Origin: Oidiodendron maius Zn
Lineage: Eukaryota; Ascomycota; Leotiomycetes; Myxotrichaceae
Reading direction: 5' to 3'
DNA length: 64,000 nucleotides
NCBI GenBank assembly: GCA_000827325.1
Contig: KN832881.1
Span: 22,616-86,615 of the forward strand
The position numbers were made by a program, and so were the translations under genes. The notes under the pieces are model-generated. The model was given only the letters and a program-made list of their open reading frames with translations. It searched no databases and was not told the DNA's origin. Of this stretch, positions 1-11,684 are shown piece after piece (position 1 is the first letter of the stretch; each line of letters opens with the position of its first letter).

Positions 1-79
1 TAAATCCTCTAAATCCTAGATTCTAAAGGATATCCTAAATCCTAAAGGATATATTATATAAGCTTAAGACTCTAATTAA
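1..79 (-). repeat. LTR end fragment of a second copia copy, inverted
   Basis: The reverse complement of these bases matches the first 75 to 80 bases of the left LTR at 220-497 almost base for base. The piece is therefore the outer LTR end of another copy in the opposite orientation, cut by the window edge. About 140 bp of very A+T-rich DNA lies between the two facing LTR ends. It is a fossil fragment; nothing more of this copy is visible. Confidence 0.7.
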
Positions 80-219
80 TATAGAATATTAATAATAATA
101 ATAATAGAATTAATTTAAAAAGATTTTTATAAAAGAAAGAGAGTAATTTTATAAAAAGTAGCTAGTTTATTATATTAACTAGTTTATTATATACTTATAT
201 TATTATATATAATTATTAT

Positions 220-497
220 TAATTAAAGCCTTAAGCTTATATAATATATCCTTTAGAATTTAGAATATTCTTTAGAATCTAGGATTTAGAGGATTTATAT
301 AAGTTAATAAGAGATTAAATAAGTCTATATAAAGGGGCCTTTACTCTAGTATAGCTATATTTAGTTAGTTGTCTCTATATTACTCTCTTTATCTATTGCT
401 TTTAGTATTCTATTATACTAAAAGCCTATAGTTAATATAACTAAGTTTTATCTTAATATCTAACTATAATCTATATATTAATCTAAATCTCTAATCA
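220..497 (+). repeat. Left LTR of the copia element
   Basis: Aligns without gaps to 4897-5174. By hand count about 57 of 278 positions differ. All are transitions, and the A or T is always in this left copy. Confidence 0.85.
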
Positions 498-3400
498 AGA
501 GGTTATAAGCTCTAGTATCTTAGATTAGTTGAAATTACTTAGATTTAATTTAAATTACTTGATTATAGCTAATTAAGGCTTTAGCTTAATGTTTCTCTTT
601 AAGCCTATATAGCTAAAGGAAGAAGATAACTATAAAGACTAGAAGGATAATATAACTCTATTTCTAGACTTAAAGAGACTAACTAAGTTTATTATAAAAG
701 GATTGATTATATCTAAATCAGATAAAGTTAACTACTAAAGAATAATATATATAATATTAATCAAAGAGTTAGTTTACTTTAAATCTACTATAGAGCTTAA
801 GAGGGTTATAGATCCAGCTGAAATAATCTATTTACTTGACTAGAGGTATACTTTAACTAGATAGAACCTTAAGTATAAGTATTTAACTAAATATAATACC
901 TTAAGAGTTAAATACTATAACTTAATTAGTATATTTATTAATTAATATAAGGCCCTTAAATCAAAGCTTAATATAATTAGACTATCTCTATTAGAGAAGG
1001 TTTATATAATTAACTTTATTATATTTCTAGATACTAAATACTCTATATAGATAGACTAGTAAAGGTCTAATATATATAAAATATCACTAATACTACTAGA
1101 TCTAATAGCTAATATTCTAGATAAATCCTAGAAAGCTAAAAAACTAATAACTACTCTATATAATAGAAAGCTAGCTATTAATAAAGGATATAAAGGATAT
1201 AAAGGATATAAGAGTAGTGAAAATAAGGAAGTAATTAAATATAGCTATTATAAAAAGGATAGCTATAATAATAATAGCTACTAAATAAAGTACTTTAAAC
1301 TAAGATCTTTTAAAGATAAAAGCTAGAAGAAGAAAAATAACAATAAGGATAATACTCTAGCACTTTTAGTAATAGCTCTTTTAACTAAGTTAAGGCTAGA
1401 CTAATACTTCTAATATTTTAATAATAGTATAGTATTATATATTATATATATATATACTAACTTTAAGTTATATACTTTAAATAATAGATCTCTACTAACT
1501 ATATTAATAGCTAATAGACTTACTATACTACTAGATAATAATATAATTAAAATAGAGATTAAGAGTATTAATAGTAAGCCTCTAAAGCTAGAGCTAAAGA
1601 ATATATTATACTTACCCTTTATACTAATTAATCTCTTCTTTAGATAGCTATTTAAAAAATATACTAGTAGAGGCTATCTTAAGAAGAGAGTCCTCTATAC
1701 TAGTAATAATAAACTAGTAGCTTTAATCAAGACTACTAAGTTAGAGCACTTCCTAAAGATAGTAAAGGAGTCTATATTTATATATATATTATTAAGCTTA
1801 ATAAGCTTAAAGCTAAAGCTCTTAGACCTATAGTATAGATATTTACTATATACCTTAATTAATAGAGTAAAAGAGATAGTATAGATAATAAAGGGAATAT
1901 CAATTAAAGCCAGCTAATTAGAGCTAGAGCTAAAGCTAGGCCTATACTATATATACTAGATAGCTAATTCAATTCGGAATATATTATATATACCTTAATT
2001 AAGGTAATAGAATATATTTAAGCTAGTATATATCAATATTAAGAAGATATTACTAGTTAGCTTTAATAGCTATATATAGACTAGCCTATTTATAGATAAT
2101 ATAATATATACTAGATAGACCTAGTCCTATAAGAATAAGGGTAATATATATTATTCAATTATATATTTTAACTAACTAGTTAAGATATAGTAGAATGCTA
2201 TTATAAAGGTATATCAGATTGATAGAGGTAAAGAGTATAGTAGATATAAGCTAGTCCAGTACCTAAAGAAGTATAGAATACTGTCTAAGATCACTACTCT
2301 CTATATACTAGAATAGAATAGTGTTATAGAGTGTATAAACTGTATAATATTTAGTAAGGTAAGGAGTACTATTAAGGACTCTAATCTGCTACCAGAATTA
2401 TAGCCTGAAATACTGCTAGAGGCAGTATATATTACAAATTATATAGCTATCTTATCACTTAATAAGATAACTCTAGCTGAAGTATTTAAACACTAGATTA
2501 AACTAGGACTACAAGATACTAATTACTTGCTGGATATCAGCTATCTATATATCCTAGGCTATAAGGTATATATAAATATCCCTAAGGAAAGATAGGTTAA
2601 GAGTGTAAAGCTAGCCCTTTATACTAAGGAAGGCTACCTAGTAGGGTTTAAGGGGAGTAAAATATACTGAATCTACCTTCTAGACAGGGCTTAAAAGATT
2701 GTATGATTATTATACTATATATTTGACAAATTAGAGCCTCTAGAAGACCTAGAGACCCTTGAAAATATAGATGATTTAATCTGGCTGCCAGGGGAAATCA
2801 GATATATCCCTAAAGCTACTAGCTAAGGAGAAGACAGTGGCCTTGATCAAGAGTATAACCCCCTCTCGACTATAGTAGTCGATATAGAGGTAGAACAGGA
2901 GGATAGTGACAGTAATCCTAATCTAGTGCCTATACTTAGAGGGAGAGGTTAACCAAAAGGATTAAAGAATAAGCCAAGAGCTTCAGAACTATCGACTATT
3001 CAACTAGGTTCAGAGATACCTAGTCAGACAGGACTACCTGATCAAATCGATCAAGAGGAGCCTAGTCAGGGGAGTAAGGAGGCACCTTAGGGTAGCCAGG
3101 ACCAGCCTCCCCTAGATCTCTCAAACTGACAGGTCACTTGATTATATACCTAGAGTAATCCAGCCCTATTTGTAACTGCCTTACTAGCCATATAGGTTAG
3201 TGGATATATAGCAGCTGTTATAGACCGTAAGGAACCAAAAACACTCCTGGAAGCTAAGGACTCACCTGACTGGCCAGAGTGGCTGGAAGCTATATATACA
3301 GAGCTAAGGTCCTTGATTAAAAATAAGACCTGGAGAGCTATATCAGTCAGCAAGGGCTGCCTTAAAGCCTAGGGCAAGAAGCCCCTAGGTACTAAGTGGG

Positions 3401-4896
3401 TATTCAAGATCAAGTGTGGTGCCGATAACCAGATTATCCAGTATAAGGCACGCTGGGTAGTCAAAGGATATGAACAACAATACGGCCTAGATTATGATCA
3501 AACCTTTGCTAGTGTTGTGCATGCAGCCACCTGGAGGATCGTCCTAGGGCTAGCAGCAGCAAACAACTGGGCAGTCTATCAGATAGACGTCAAATCAGCC
3601 TTTCTATATGGTGATATTGATAAAGAGGTTTACGTTGACCTACCTGATAGCTAGGAGCTGTTCCCTGATATATTCGAACCAGGGGAGACAGCCCTATTAC
3701 TCCAAAAGGCCTTATATAGTCTGAAACAGTCGCCTAGGCTCTAGCAACTTACCCTGAAAGCAGCACTCAAAAGGCTAGAATACCTGCCCTTAGTTATGGA
3801 TCAATATATATATCGATACACTAATACAGGCTTGATAATCATTATATATGTAGATGATTTCCTGCTAATTGGACCAGAAGGGAAGGAGCTTAAGAAGCTA
3901 AAGCAGCAGCTATCAGAAGTCTTTGATATGAAGGACCTAGGCTAGTGCCAATACTTCTTAGGGGTCAGGTTTATATAGGACAGACAGAGGCACCAGGTTA
4001 CCCTCTGTCAGGATACATACATATACAAGACCCTAGATCAGTATAGCATGCTAGAATGCAGAGCTATATCAACACCCCTTGATCCAGGAGCCAGCGAATC
4101 GCTAGTCCCTTACTAGGGAACAGCCTCCGAGGATCAAATCAAGCTCTATCAGTCTCTGATCGGGCGAATCAACTACCTAGCCACTCAAACAAGGTGTAAT
4201 ATTGCATTTACAGCCTCTATATTATCACGATTCCTGGTTAATCCAGTACCAGCTTACATTAAGTCAGCCAAGAGGGTTCTACAATACCTTAAGGGGACTA
4301 TAATATATAGGATTACCCTTGGAGGGCTGAAATACAGCCTGTACAACCTGGATATTCGACTGTATACGGACTCAGACTACACTGGGGACCGTGATACATA
4401 CAGGTCGACTAGTGGATACATGACCTTTATGGCAGGAGGACCAGTAACATAGCAATCGAAGCGACAGTCGGTAGTTGCTCAGTCTAGTACAGAGGCTGAG
4501 TATATAGCTATATCAGAAACAGCTAAAGAGGCAACCTGGATTCGTCACCTCCTAGAGGGACTGAATTATACAGGACAAGACCTTAAATGTATCACCTTAT
4601 TAGGTGATAATCAGGGAGCACTCTCACTAGCTGAGAACCCTACTTTTCATTGCGGAAGCAAGCATATAGCTGTCCGCTACCACTTAATACGCCAGGAGGT
4701 TGAAGAAGGCAGGCTACAGCTAGCTTATATACCTACAGATTGTATGCCAGCTGACGGACTAACAAAGGCTCTAAAGTCACTAGCGCATACGAGGTTTATA
4801 CAACTCCTGATGCTGGTAAAGGAGGTCAAATAAGGAGGGTATTCGAGGTGTTTTTTTTACTCAGAAGTGTATGCATGCTTACAGCCAGGGGAGTAT

Positions 4897-5174
4897 TGAT
4901 CAGGGCCTCAAGCTCGCATGATATATCCCTTAGGATTCAGGATATCCTTTAGGATCCAGGATTCAGAGGATTCATATGAGTCAATAAGAGGTTGAATAAG
5001 TCTATATAAAGGGGCCTTTACTCCAGTGTAGCTATGCTTAGTTAGTTGTCTCTGCATCACTCTCTTCACCTACTGCTTTCGGCATTCTGCTATGCCGAAA
5101 GCCTATAGTCAATATAACTGAGTTTCACCTTGATATCCAACTACAACCTGCGCATTAACCTGAACCTCCGATCA
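4897..5174 (+). repeat. Right LTR of the copia element
   Basis: Starts TG and ends CA, the usual LTR termini. It keeps a TATA-like stretch (tctatataaagg) and a short inverted repeat (ctttcggcattctgctatgccgaaag). It is far less A+T-drifted than its partner. Confidence 0.87.
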
Positions 5175-5312
5175 AGAATTATTATAGTATATTATTTCTA
5201 AAGGCTATAGCTTTATAATATAACTATTATTAAACTTAATATTAAAGCTTATACTAAATAATAGACTTATTAATATAAAAGGGAATTTTATTATACTCTA
5301 GTTTAAAGATAG

Positions 5313-5672
5313 CTAAATATATTCTATAGTATAAAAAGGAAAGCTTTTATCTTTAGATAGCTTAATAGAAGGTAAAGGTATATTCTTAATATCCTGGAAG
5401 AAGTCTGTAGCGAGGGTTACTTCCGACTCGATAGCGATATGATTACTTGGGTCAGAGAAGATACAGACTGTGTAGAATACGTACTTGTCTTTACCGATGT
5501 CTTTCATATACGCTTTCACTTCTTCCGTCGTTGGAAGAGCAGGGATCAATACTCGCTTTTCGAGGAATTTAGTGCTGGTAGATTCATCAGCGAGGGCATG
5601 AACGAAAAACAAGGCCTACAAGAGGAGGCAGACGACAAGTCTGCAGGTGTTCGTTGGGCGGTTAGTTGCCAT
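5313..5672 (-). pseudogene. Remnant of a small secreted-protein gene
   Basis: On the minus strand a signal-peptide-like start (MATNRPTN, then a hydrophobic stretch ending in HALA) leads into about 90 residues. The frame is not intact, so this is read as a fossil gene. The motif PTTEEVKAYM followed by YVFYT resembles PSVEELVQQI followed by SVFYN in the secreted protein at 12408-13242, so the two may belong to one family (inference from short similarity). The 3' end runs into A+T-rich DNA next to the copia element. I do not recognise the family. Confidence 0.4.
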
Positions 5673-5946
5673 TCTAACAAATATGAAGGGATATAAAACG
5701 GTATTCAGATTCAAAGGTCTGGGGCAAGATAAAGCAAACGTAGAATAAATTGGACACTGCCAGAAATATACAAAAGAGGGTATAATAGTAGCAGGAATCA
5801 AGTATAAAGAGTTCTTATAGCAACACGTATATACAATATGCCGTAAGTTAACCAGCTGAAGGTGCATACCTTCCACCCAAAATTAACTCTCATACTTGCT
5901 GGACTCTCATACTTGCTGGTTGTGGCTTAGTATCGGTTCTAGGAGC

Positions 5947-6615
5947 TTATTGTTGAGGGAGCTTGGCTTCCTTCAGACGATCCCTTACACTAATTCCATC
6001 CGCATCAACAATGTCAAGGTCTGGTCCTTGTTCTAACAGAAGTTGGATAGCACCTGTAGACGCTCCTGCAATTGCCCAGTGGACTGGGGTCCCTTTCTTT
6101 CTATAGCCAATCCGAGCCAAAATCTCCTTCTCTGGGATTTCATTAACTCCTGCCCCATACTGCAGGAGGAGTTTGATCCTCTCTAAGTCTCCCCTATAAG
6201 CGGCTATATGCAAGGCACCGCTTCCCTGCACTTCTGCGCCTACCTGTAACAGACGCTCAGTCCACTTTATATCTGCTTTACTTGCACACGATACACCAAG
6301 AGGTCATAGCATAAGGCCTATACGGTGTAAATTTGGGTCCACACCTCGAGCAAAGAGGAGCTCTAGTAGCGCTGTATGGTTATGGACAAGACTGATGATC
6401 AGGGGGCTGCCTGAATAGCCTAGCCCGTAATTTATGTCTCCCCCATGATCTAGTATAACTTGAAAGGTTTTAACATCGCCGTTCCCTACAGCATTTAAGT
6501 AGACGAAAGTGTCGAAAGCAGTGCCTTTACTGAGAATCTCCCGGAGTCGAGTTGCATCCCCGGCCTTTGCAGCAAGTTCTGCCTCCCTTTCGATGGGGGT
6601 TGGATTTTGTGGCAT
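5947..6615 (-). pseudogene. Ankyrin-repeat protein gene with one in-frame stop
   Basis: One reading frame runs from ATG at 6615 (MPQNPTPIERE) to TAA at 5947, broken only by a TGA just after residue 103. On both sides the frame codes ankyrin repeats: HGGDINYGLGYSGSPL, RGVDPNL, then GALHIAAYRGDLERIKLLL, GTPVHWAIAGAST and LDIVDADGISVRDR. CGA to TGA is the simplest cause (inference). Without the stop the protein would be about 222 residues, a small cytosolic ankyrin protein of the sort common in fungal accessory regions. No intron with consensus signals removes the stop. An intact ankyrin gene lies at 10536-11459 on the same strand, but the two are not close copies. Confidence 0.75.
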
Positions 6616-7397
6616 CTCCTAGAGAATCAACATGGCCTAAAATCCAGGACCAGAATGCAGGGAGGATAGAGATACTCGGTAGGCACTGCGAAGTTGTGCG
6701 GTATCACAGGATGTACGACATCCCACACGTCGCTATCGCCAACTGTCTTTACGTAAACGTGGCCTGTGCACGACAACATTTTCCTAGCCTTGTTGTAACT
6801 CCTACAGAAGTACGTTTAGCTAAGATACTTTGTCTAAAATTAGAGCAAACTAGTGGTTCCTGTATGTAGAAACAACTACTTGAGGATTCATCTAAGCCTT
6901 GTTGGTAAAGTAAAAGGACTGGTGGCTTGCGAAAACATGCGGGAAATTAAATATGCTTTCCTCAGCTGCTGTCTACCAACAATTGGTGTTGGTGATAGGA
7001 AGGCGCAGTTGTGGCGCACTCGCAATTTTTTGTGTCACCACGGGTTCTAAAGTATGAGTTGGCAGCAGGCCCGAATCCTCTCGTGGCAAGTATCGTGGCT
7101 AGTAACAGGAATGGTGGTTCAGACGACTGGAAAATACACCTGGATATTGGCACACTGATGATCCCTCTTCAAGATACATTCAACATGGAGCGAGAAGGAG
7201 TTAACTGCCAGATCCTGACGTTGGTTCATAGCCGCCATCCTCGACCCTGCCCGGGTACTTGTTGCTTTCGCAGAACTTTGTTATGGTGCTAACAAAAGTC
7301 TTTCATTAGCAGGCATATGTATATAAATTAGTAGGCCGAAAGTCATCAACCTTTAACTCTTTGTCTTCAGAGTATAGAGAGGAAAGCCGAGTTCAAT
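6616..7397. other. Intergenic, divergent spacer
   Basis: The spacer lies between the broken ankyrin gene (minus) and the secreted-protein gene (plus). It holds only short chance open frames. A TATA-like atatgtatataaatt at about 7315-7330 sits some 70-80 bp before the plus-strand start codon and is a plausible core promoter. Confidence 0.5.
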
Positions 7398-9740
7398 ATG
7401 CATTCTATCCTTCTTCTACAAGCTCTCCTGTCTTGTTTCCTCTTCCCTCTACTAGTGCTTACACAGGCAGGTAACTGAGCTCTATACAATTAAAGAAGTC
7501 AACAAATCAGACACTAACCTTCTGTAATAGGGCATAGTGGTCTAATAAACCCAGATATCTCACAAGTCGTCGAGACAAGACTGGTAACCCTTACGGAACT
7601 TGAGACCTTCGGACAAACAATCTACCCACAATATACAAATCTCAAATCAACTATCGAAGCCTCTACCCTTATCACTGTTACCCAAAGCTCATCTACGAGC
7701 GTCATAACCTACAGCTATGAAGTGGGGCCAGGTGGTATAGGTTGGACTTTACCAAGTCTCTCGAATGGCGAGCCGCTGCCTCCTCAGCCCACATATCTTC
7801 CCGGAGCACTGACTAGCCCAAGTTTCCCCGGAGCCTCAACTGGAGCCTCAACTGGAGCCTCAACTGGATCCTTAAAGGCAGCCTCAAATAGCATCGCTAG
7901 TTCCAAATCCAGCTTGACTACCAGGACAAGCTCTGCATATATCACTGGCACTATCACTTCTTTCCCCTCCGACTTCACCGCCGAGGAACTTCCTAGTACC
8001 ACATACACAACAAATGGTTGGATTACTACAACTGATAGTGGGCATCACACAACAATTATACCACTTATTGTAATCCCTGGCGGCGGCGGCGGTGGCGGTG
8101 GCCTTGGTGGTGGCCGTGGCATCATATTATGGAATCTCCCTGCCATTCCGAATGTGGAATTTATCTTCCCCAAATTCCCCAAATTACCTTCACTGCCGAA
8201 GATTCACTTTCCCTGCATTAAATTCTTTGGCATCAAAACAGGAGATTGCCCAGACCCACCCTCGTCAGATGGTCCTGACAATCAAGATGGTCCTGACAAT
8301 CAACCCACGAATAGCCAGCCTACCAACAACAAGCCTACCAATAGCCAGCCTACCAATAGCCAGCCTGCAAATAGTCAAAACGCAGAGAGCAAAAGTACCA
8401 CGTCACATTCCTCGTCAAAGTCAACAACAAGCTCAAACCCACGTTGCTCTATTACTAGTACTGCGTCTAACTGTATGGTACGCTGTGCAAATACTGCGTC
8501 TGGCTCCTCCTGTACGTCATATACTACCACATGCTCACAAACGGTCACTGGTTGCTCTGTTAGTGGTACGACAACAACAGCTAGTATACGTGCTTGTCCG
8601 GTCAAACCCACTCCGATAAGACCCTCGGATCGCTCAAGTCTAAGCTCTAAACTTTCATCTCGGTCATCTCAGCTTTCTGCAACAAAATGTACTGGGAGTT
8701 GTAACACTGCCCAACCGACAACTGTTCAAATCGGCTCTCAAACCCAACCAACAACAATTAAAAACACTGCTTGTTCTATATCCGCTACAGCATCTAACTG
8801 TATGGTACACTGTGCAAATACTGCGTCTGGCTCTTGTACGTCGTATACCACCACGTGCTCACAAACGGTCACTGGTTGCTCTGTTACTGGTACAACAACA
8901 ACAGCTAGTATACGTGCTTGTCCGGTCAAACCCACTCCGATAAGACCCTCGGATCGCTCAAGTCTAAGCTCTAAACTTTCATCTCGGTCATCTCAGCTTT
9001 CTGCAACAAAATGTACTGGGAGTTGTAACACTGCCCAACCAACAATTGTTCAAATCGACTCTCAAACTCTACCAACGACTTTTAACACCGTGACTACGAC
9101 AATAAATTCTGACCGGTCTGGTAGCTCGATGTCGCCCGCACCAACTACACTATCATTCTCCATTGCTTCTTCTCCACCTATCACCTCATGCTCGATGGTA
9201 AAAGTCGGCGCTTTCACGATTGATTCATACAGCTACGCTCCAACATCAAAATGTACCTGCAATGATGGCTGGGGAGCAGGTATTGGAACTACAGTTGGCC
9301 TTGATAAATCTACGACCTATACTTGCCAGATTGGTACGTCATTAACCATCGCCGTAAGTACTGCACCCCCTCCATCTACAACAACAACGGTCCTTCCACC
9401 AAGCCTTCCACCTACCCCCACCACGCCAGCTCCAACCCCGCTGGCGAGCTGCCATACACAATGGAAGGCCGTCTTGGATAGCTTCGATATCTACGGTTAT
9501 GACTGGGATGAGAGCAAGCTTGATGCAGGTGGCGGTTACTTCGATGGTATGGGCCTCTTAACCCAGCTTCGCGGGTGCTCAGCTGTCACTAGGTGGAAGT
9601 TTGAAAACCTCACCATTAGCGACACTCAGCCATATCAGTGGCATGCTTCGGGCCAGACGACGGTTTTTCAGAAGAGTTGTATTGAACATGCTATGCTCTC
9701 TGCGGGGGCGCCATCAGATTCATGTAGTGGTTCTTCTTAA
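7398..9740 (+). CDS. Large secreted Ser/Thr/Cys-rich protein with duplicated Cys module
   Basis: Exons 7398-7470 and 7531-9740, with a 60-bp intron (branch site CACTAAC), code about 760 residues. The start gives a clear signal peptide: MHSILLLQALLS, a hydrophobic core, then TQAG. After it come a Ser/Thr-rich stalk with triple GAS-T repeats, a nine-glycine tract, a Phe/Pro/Lys-rich segment, PTNSQ repeats, and two copies of a module of about 108 residues with spaced cysteines (SNCMV, SCTSYTTTC, TVTGCSV, RACP, KCTGSCN). A unique Cys-containing C-terminal domain follows (about residues 660-760, CHTQWKAVLDSFDIYGYDW). It has no transmembrane segment or obvious GPI tail, so it is probably secreted or wall-bound and O-glycosylated. 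Similar Cys modules occur in secreted fungal proteins encoded near class V chitinases and LysM proteins (recalled, unchecked). No enzymatic domain is recognised. Confidence 0.85.
8461..9076 (+). repeat. Internal direct duplication of about 325 bp
   Basis: Bases about 8461-8750 recur at about 8788-9076 at near identity. The spacing is 327 bp at the start and 324 bp after one codon is lost from the second copy (GSSC versus GSC). It encodes the two tandem Cys modules of the secreted protein. The low divergence at both DNA and protein level points to a recent duplication or gene conversion. Confidence 0.85.
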
Positions 9741-9789
9741 GCTTTGCATAAGTAGCAAATGTTTTTTTTAAATTTTTTTTAAAAAAAGG

Positions 9790-10092
9790 TTCTTGAATAT
9801 CTTTCGGTCATAGATCATATACAGATTTGTCTGATATCGCTCCTGAATTTTCTCTCCTAATTCCCCGTTGAATTGCACCCTGCAGCGACGGCTTTGTACT
9901 GATTTATGTGGGTTCAAATCATCCTTGCAGTAGGGTTGTAGGTAGTATTGTACTTTCGTGCCGTTAGACCGGACTTGAAAATTTGCTTTACAAGCCTCGG
10001 TGGCTGCTAGTGCAACAGGTAGTTCGATATCGAAATCTGGACATGAGCACTTTCCATTTCCGCCCTTGGACCTGAGCAGTTGCTGCTATAAC
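9790..10092 (-). other. Open Cys-containing stretch, possible gene remnant
   Basis: On the minus strand the frame is open for about 100 codons but has no ATG of its own. It reads KCSCPDFDIELPVALAATEA, then CKANFQVRSNGTKVQYY and PYCKDD with spaced cysteines. Codon composition and the Cys pattern look like coding sequence from a secreted protein. The rest of 9741-10535 shows no gene; it has an A/T homopolymer patch at 9762-9788 and a short GTGAGCAGT repeat near 10105-10132. The family is not recognised, and this could be a terminal exon or a relic. Confidence 0.3.
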
Positions 10093-10535
10093 TTGAGTTG
10101 TGGGTGAGCAGTGTGGGTGAGCAGTGGGGTGAGCCGAAGGCGATGGTTTGGGCCTGCCTAGGGATCTTTATATATAGCTCAGGTTAAAGCTGCTACTACT
10201 CAGGTCCAGAGACGAGAATGGGAAATGCTGTAAGAACATTCCCACGCCGATCGATATCCTGCTTTATACTTTTCAAGATGTCGTGGTCAACTGTTTATTT
10301 CCTAATTTCCTCAGAGGTGAAGGTCTAGCTGCTCATTATAGACTTCTGATATATATTCTGTAAGCCCAGTACGAAGATCTGGAAGTTGGGGCTGTTTTCG
10401 TTGTCTCTATATTCTTCCGTTGCAATTCGCAACTAACATGGCTCTCTTAGTATCCACGATAAAACATTGAACAAGGGAATAAATCAAGTACACTTGAGTT
10501 TATTTTACCATCAGGGATAGGCCGATTGCGTTATA

Positions 10536-11459
10536 TTACTTATTCTTCTGCTCTTCTAAAAATTCAACGATTTTTAAGTGCCCCGCCTCTCGAGCCCTCA
10601 TTATCGCGGTATGACCATTTGTGTCTAAAGCCTCTAGGTCCGCACCATGCCCTATTAGCAACTTCACAACTTCAAGCGAGCCTCCTGTTACACCTAGATG
10701 TAAGGCAGTGCCTTCTACACGATGAAAGTCGACGCCTACATCCCTCTTCGTTCCATCTCGCGAATGAAATGTCCTGAAGGCAGTCTCTGGAAGTCCGTCC
10801 ACGTTCGCGCCGGCCTCGAGAAGGACGCGTATGGCCTCCAATTTTCCAAATCGAGCTGCGAGCTGCAACGCATAAGTGCCTTTCACAAGTGCGCCATTTT
10901 CAATCAAAAGCTGCAGAGCAGATGGCGGTTCGGAGCATGAGCCATATGAAGCGAATTCTACTGGCAGGAAAATATAGGCCCAGCGGATCGAGTCTAACGA
11001 TCTTCCTGGGTCAGCTCCAATGCTGAGTACGTATCGCAAGAGGTCGATATTACCCCTCGCGAGACAGAGACAGACGACATCTCCTAGACCCTGCCATTGA
11101 TAGTCGATGATAGTGGGGCTATTAGAATAATAAATCTTGTACATATCCACACCAGCGCCAATAGCCAAACGGACCAGCTCCTCGGGGGTGTCTTTCGCGG
11201 AGAGTTTAGGGAGTAGATAGGAGACTAGATTATAATCCTGTAATTCAGTCGCCGATGCGATAGAAGGTAGTAGTATCGAGTCACGATGTGGGCTGGGGGA
11301 TTGCATGTCCTCTTCAGCGCTCATTAGCTGCTGGAAGCTCGTAAGATCGCTCATGGTAGGCAGGTCTCTATTCACACGCACACGTCGAAGCTTATAAGCA
11401 GAATTGTCGGGTAATGTTAAAGAGGACGTCGCTGAAAAGGGATCCATAGATGCCGACAT
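10536..11459 (-). CDS. Ankyrin-repeat protein, 307 residues
   Basis: A single uninterrupted frame runs from ATG at 11459 (context CAAAATG) to TAA at 10536. The first 70 residues are low in complexity and look disordered. Ankyrin-type helices follow: DVVCLCLARGNIDLLRYVLS, ALQLLIENGALVKG, YALQLAARFGKLEAIRVLLE, TALHLGVTGGSLEVVKLL and GHTAIMRAREAGHLKIVEFL, the last four being clear repeats. There is no signal peptide, so it is probably an intracellular protein-binding scaffold. No F-box, kinase or NACHT part is present. Its partner is unknown. It lies in an accessory block beside secreted proteins and a broken ankyrin gene. Confidence 0.82.
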   Translation of the reverse strand: MSASMDPFSATSSLTLPDNSAYKLRRVRVNRDLPTMSDLTSFQQLMSAEEDMQSPSPHRDSILLPSIASATELQDYNLVSYLLPKLSAKDTPEELVRLAIGAGVDMYKIYYSNSPTIIDYQWQGLGDVVCLCLARGNIDLLRYVLSIGADPGRSLDSIRWAYIFLPVEFASYGSCSEPPSALQLLIENGALVKGTYALQLAARFGKLEAIRVLLEAGANVDGLPETAFRTFHSRDGTKRDVGVDFHRVEGTALHLGVTGGSLEVVKLLIGHGADLEALDTNGHTAIMRAREAGHLKIVEFLEEQKNK

Positions 11460-11684
11460 TTTGATTGTTAGCTATTCGTGTTATTTAGGATCTGCCTAGT
11501 TGGCTGTTGCTGATAGATGAAGATATTGTGCGGTACTGTACGTTTTCCTCTTCAGGCTTGTGCTTTGCACGAGATGGTCTTTAATATAATGGATTTTGGG
11601 CTAGATCCGGAAGGTGTCCAAAATGGAACCCAACACTGGTTACGAATATTATTGTACTTCTGAATTCCTCTTAGACGGGCATGG

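Larger units (their letters stand above)
220..5174 (+). mobile_element. Decayed Ty1/copia LTR retrotransposon
   Basis: Two 278-bp LTRs (220-497 and 4897-5174) enclose an internal region in copia order: a gag-like part, an integrase part (about 1.6-2.5 kb), reverse transcriptase (about 3.4-4.1 kb, with recognisable YVDD-type and KARWV-type motifs) and RNase H (about 4.3-4.8 kb, with a SSTEAEY motif). A polypurine stretch precedes the right LTR. The element is broken many times over and codes for nothing intact. The first 2.5 kb is extremely A+T-rich and the 3' third is much less so, which points to uneven RIP-type mutation. LTR divergence cannot be read as age here, because the differences look RIP-derived. 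No convincing target-site duplication was seen. Confidence 0.93.

Noticed and set aside
5439-5696. Plus-strand 85-codon frame
   Set aside because: Antisense to the better-supported secreted-protein remnant.
8375-8935. Two similar minus-strand frames of 78 and 65 codons
   Set aside because: They are antisense shadows of the duplicated Cys module of the secreted protein, which explains their similarity.
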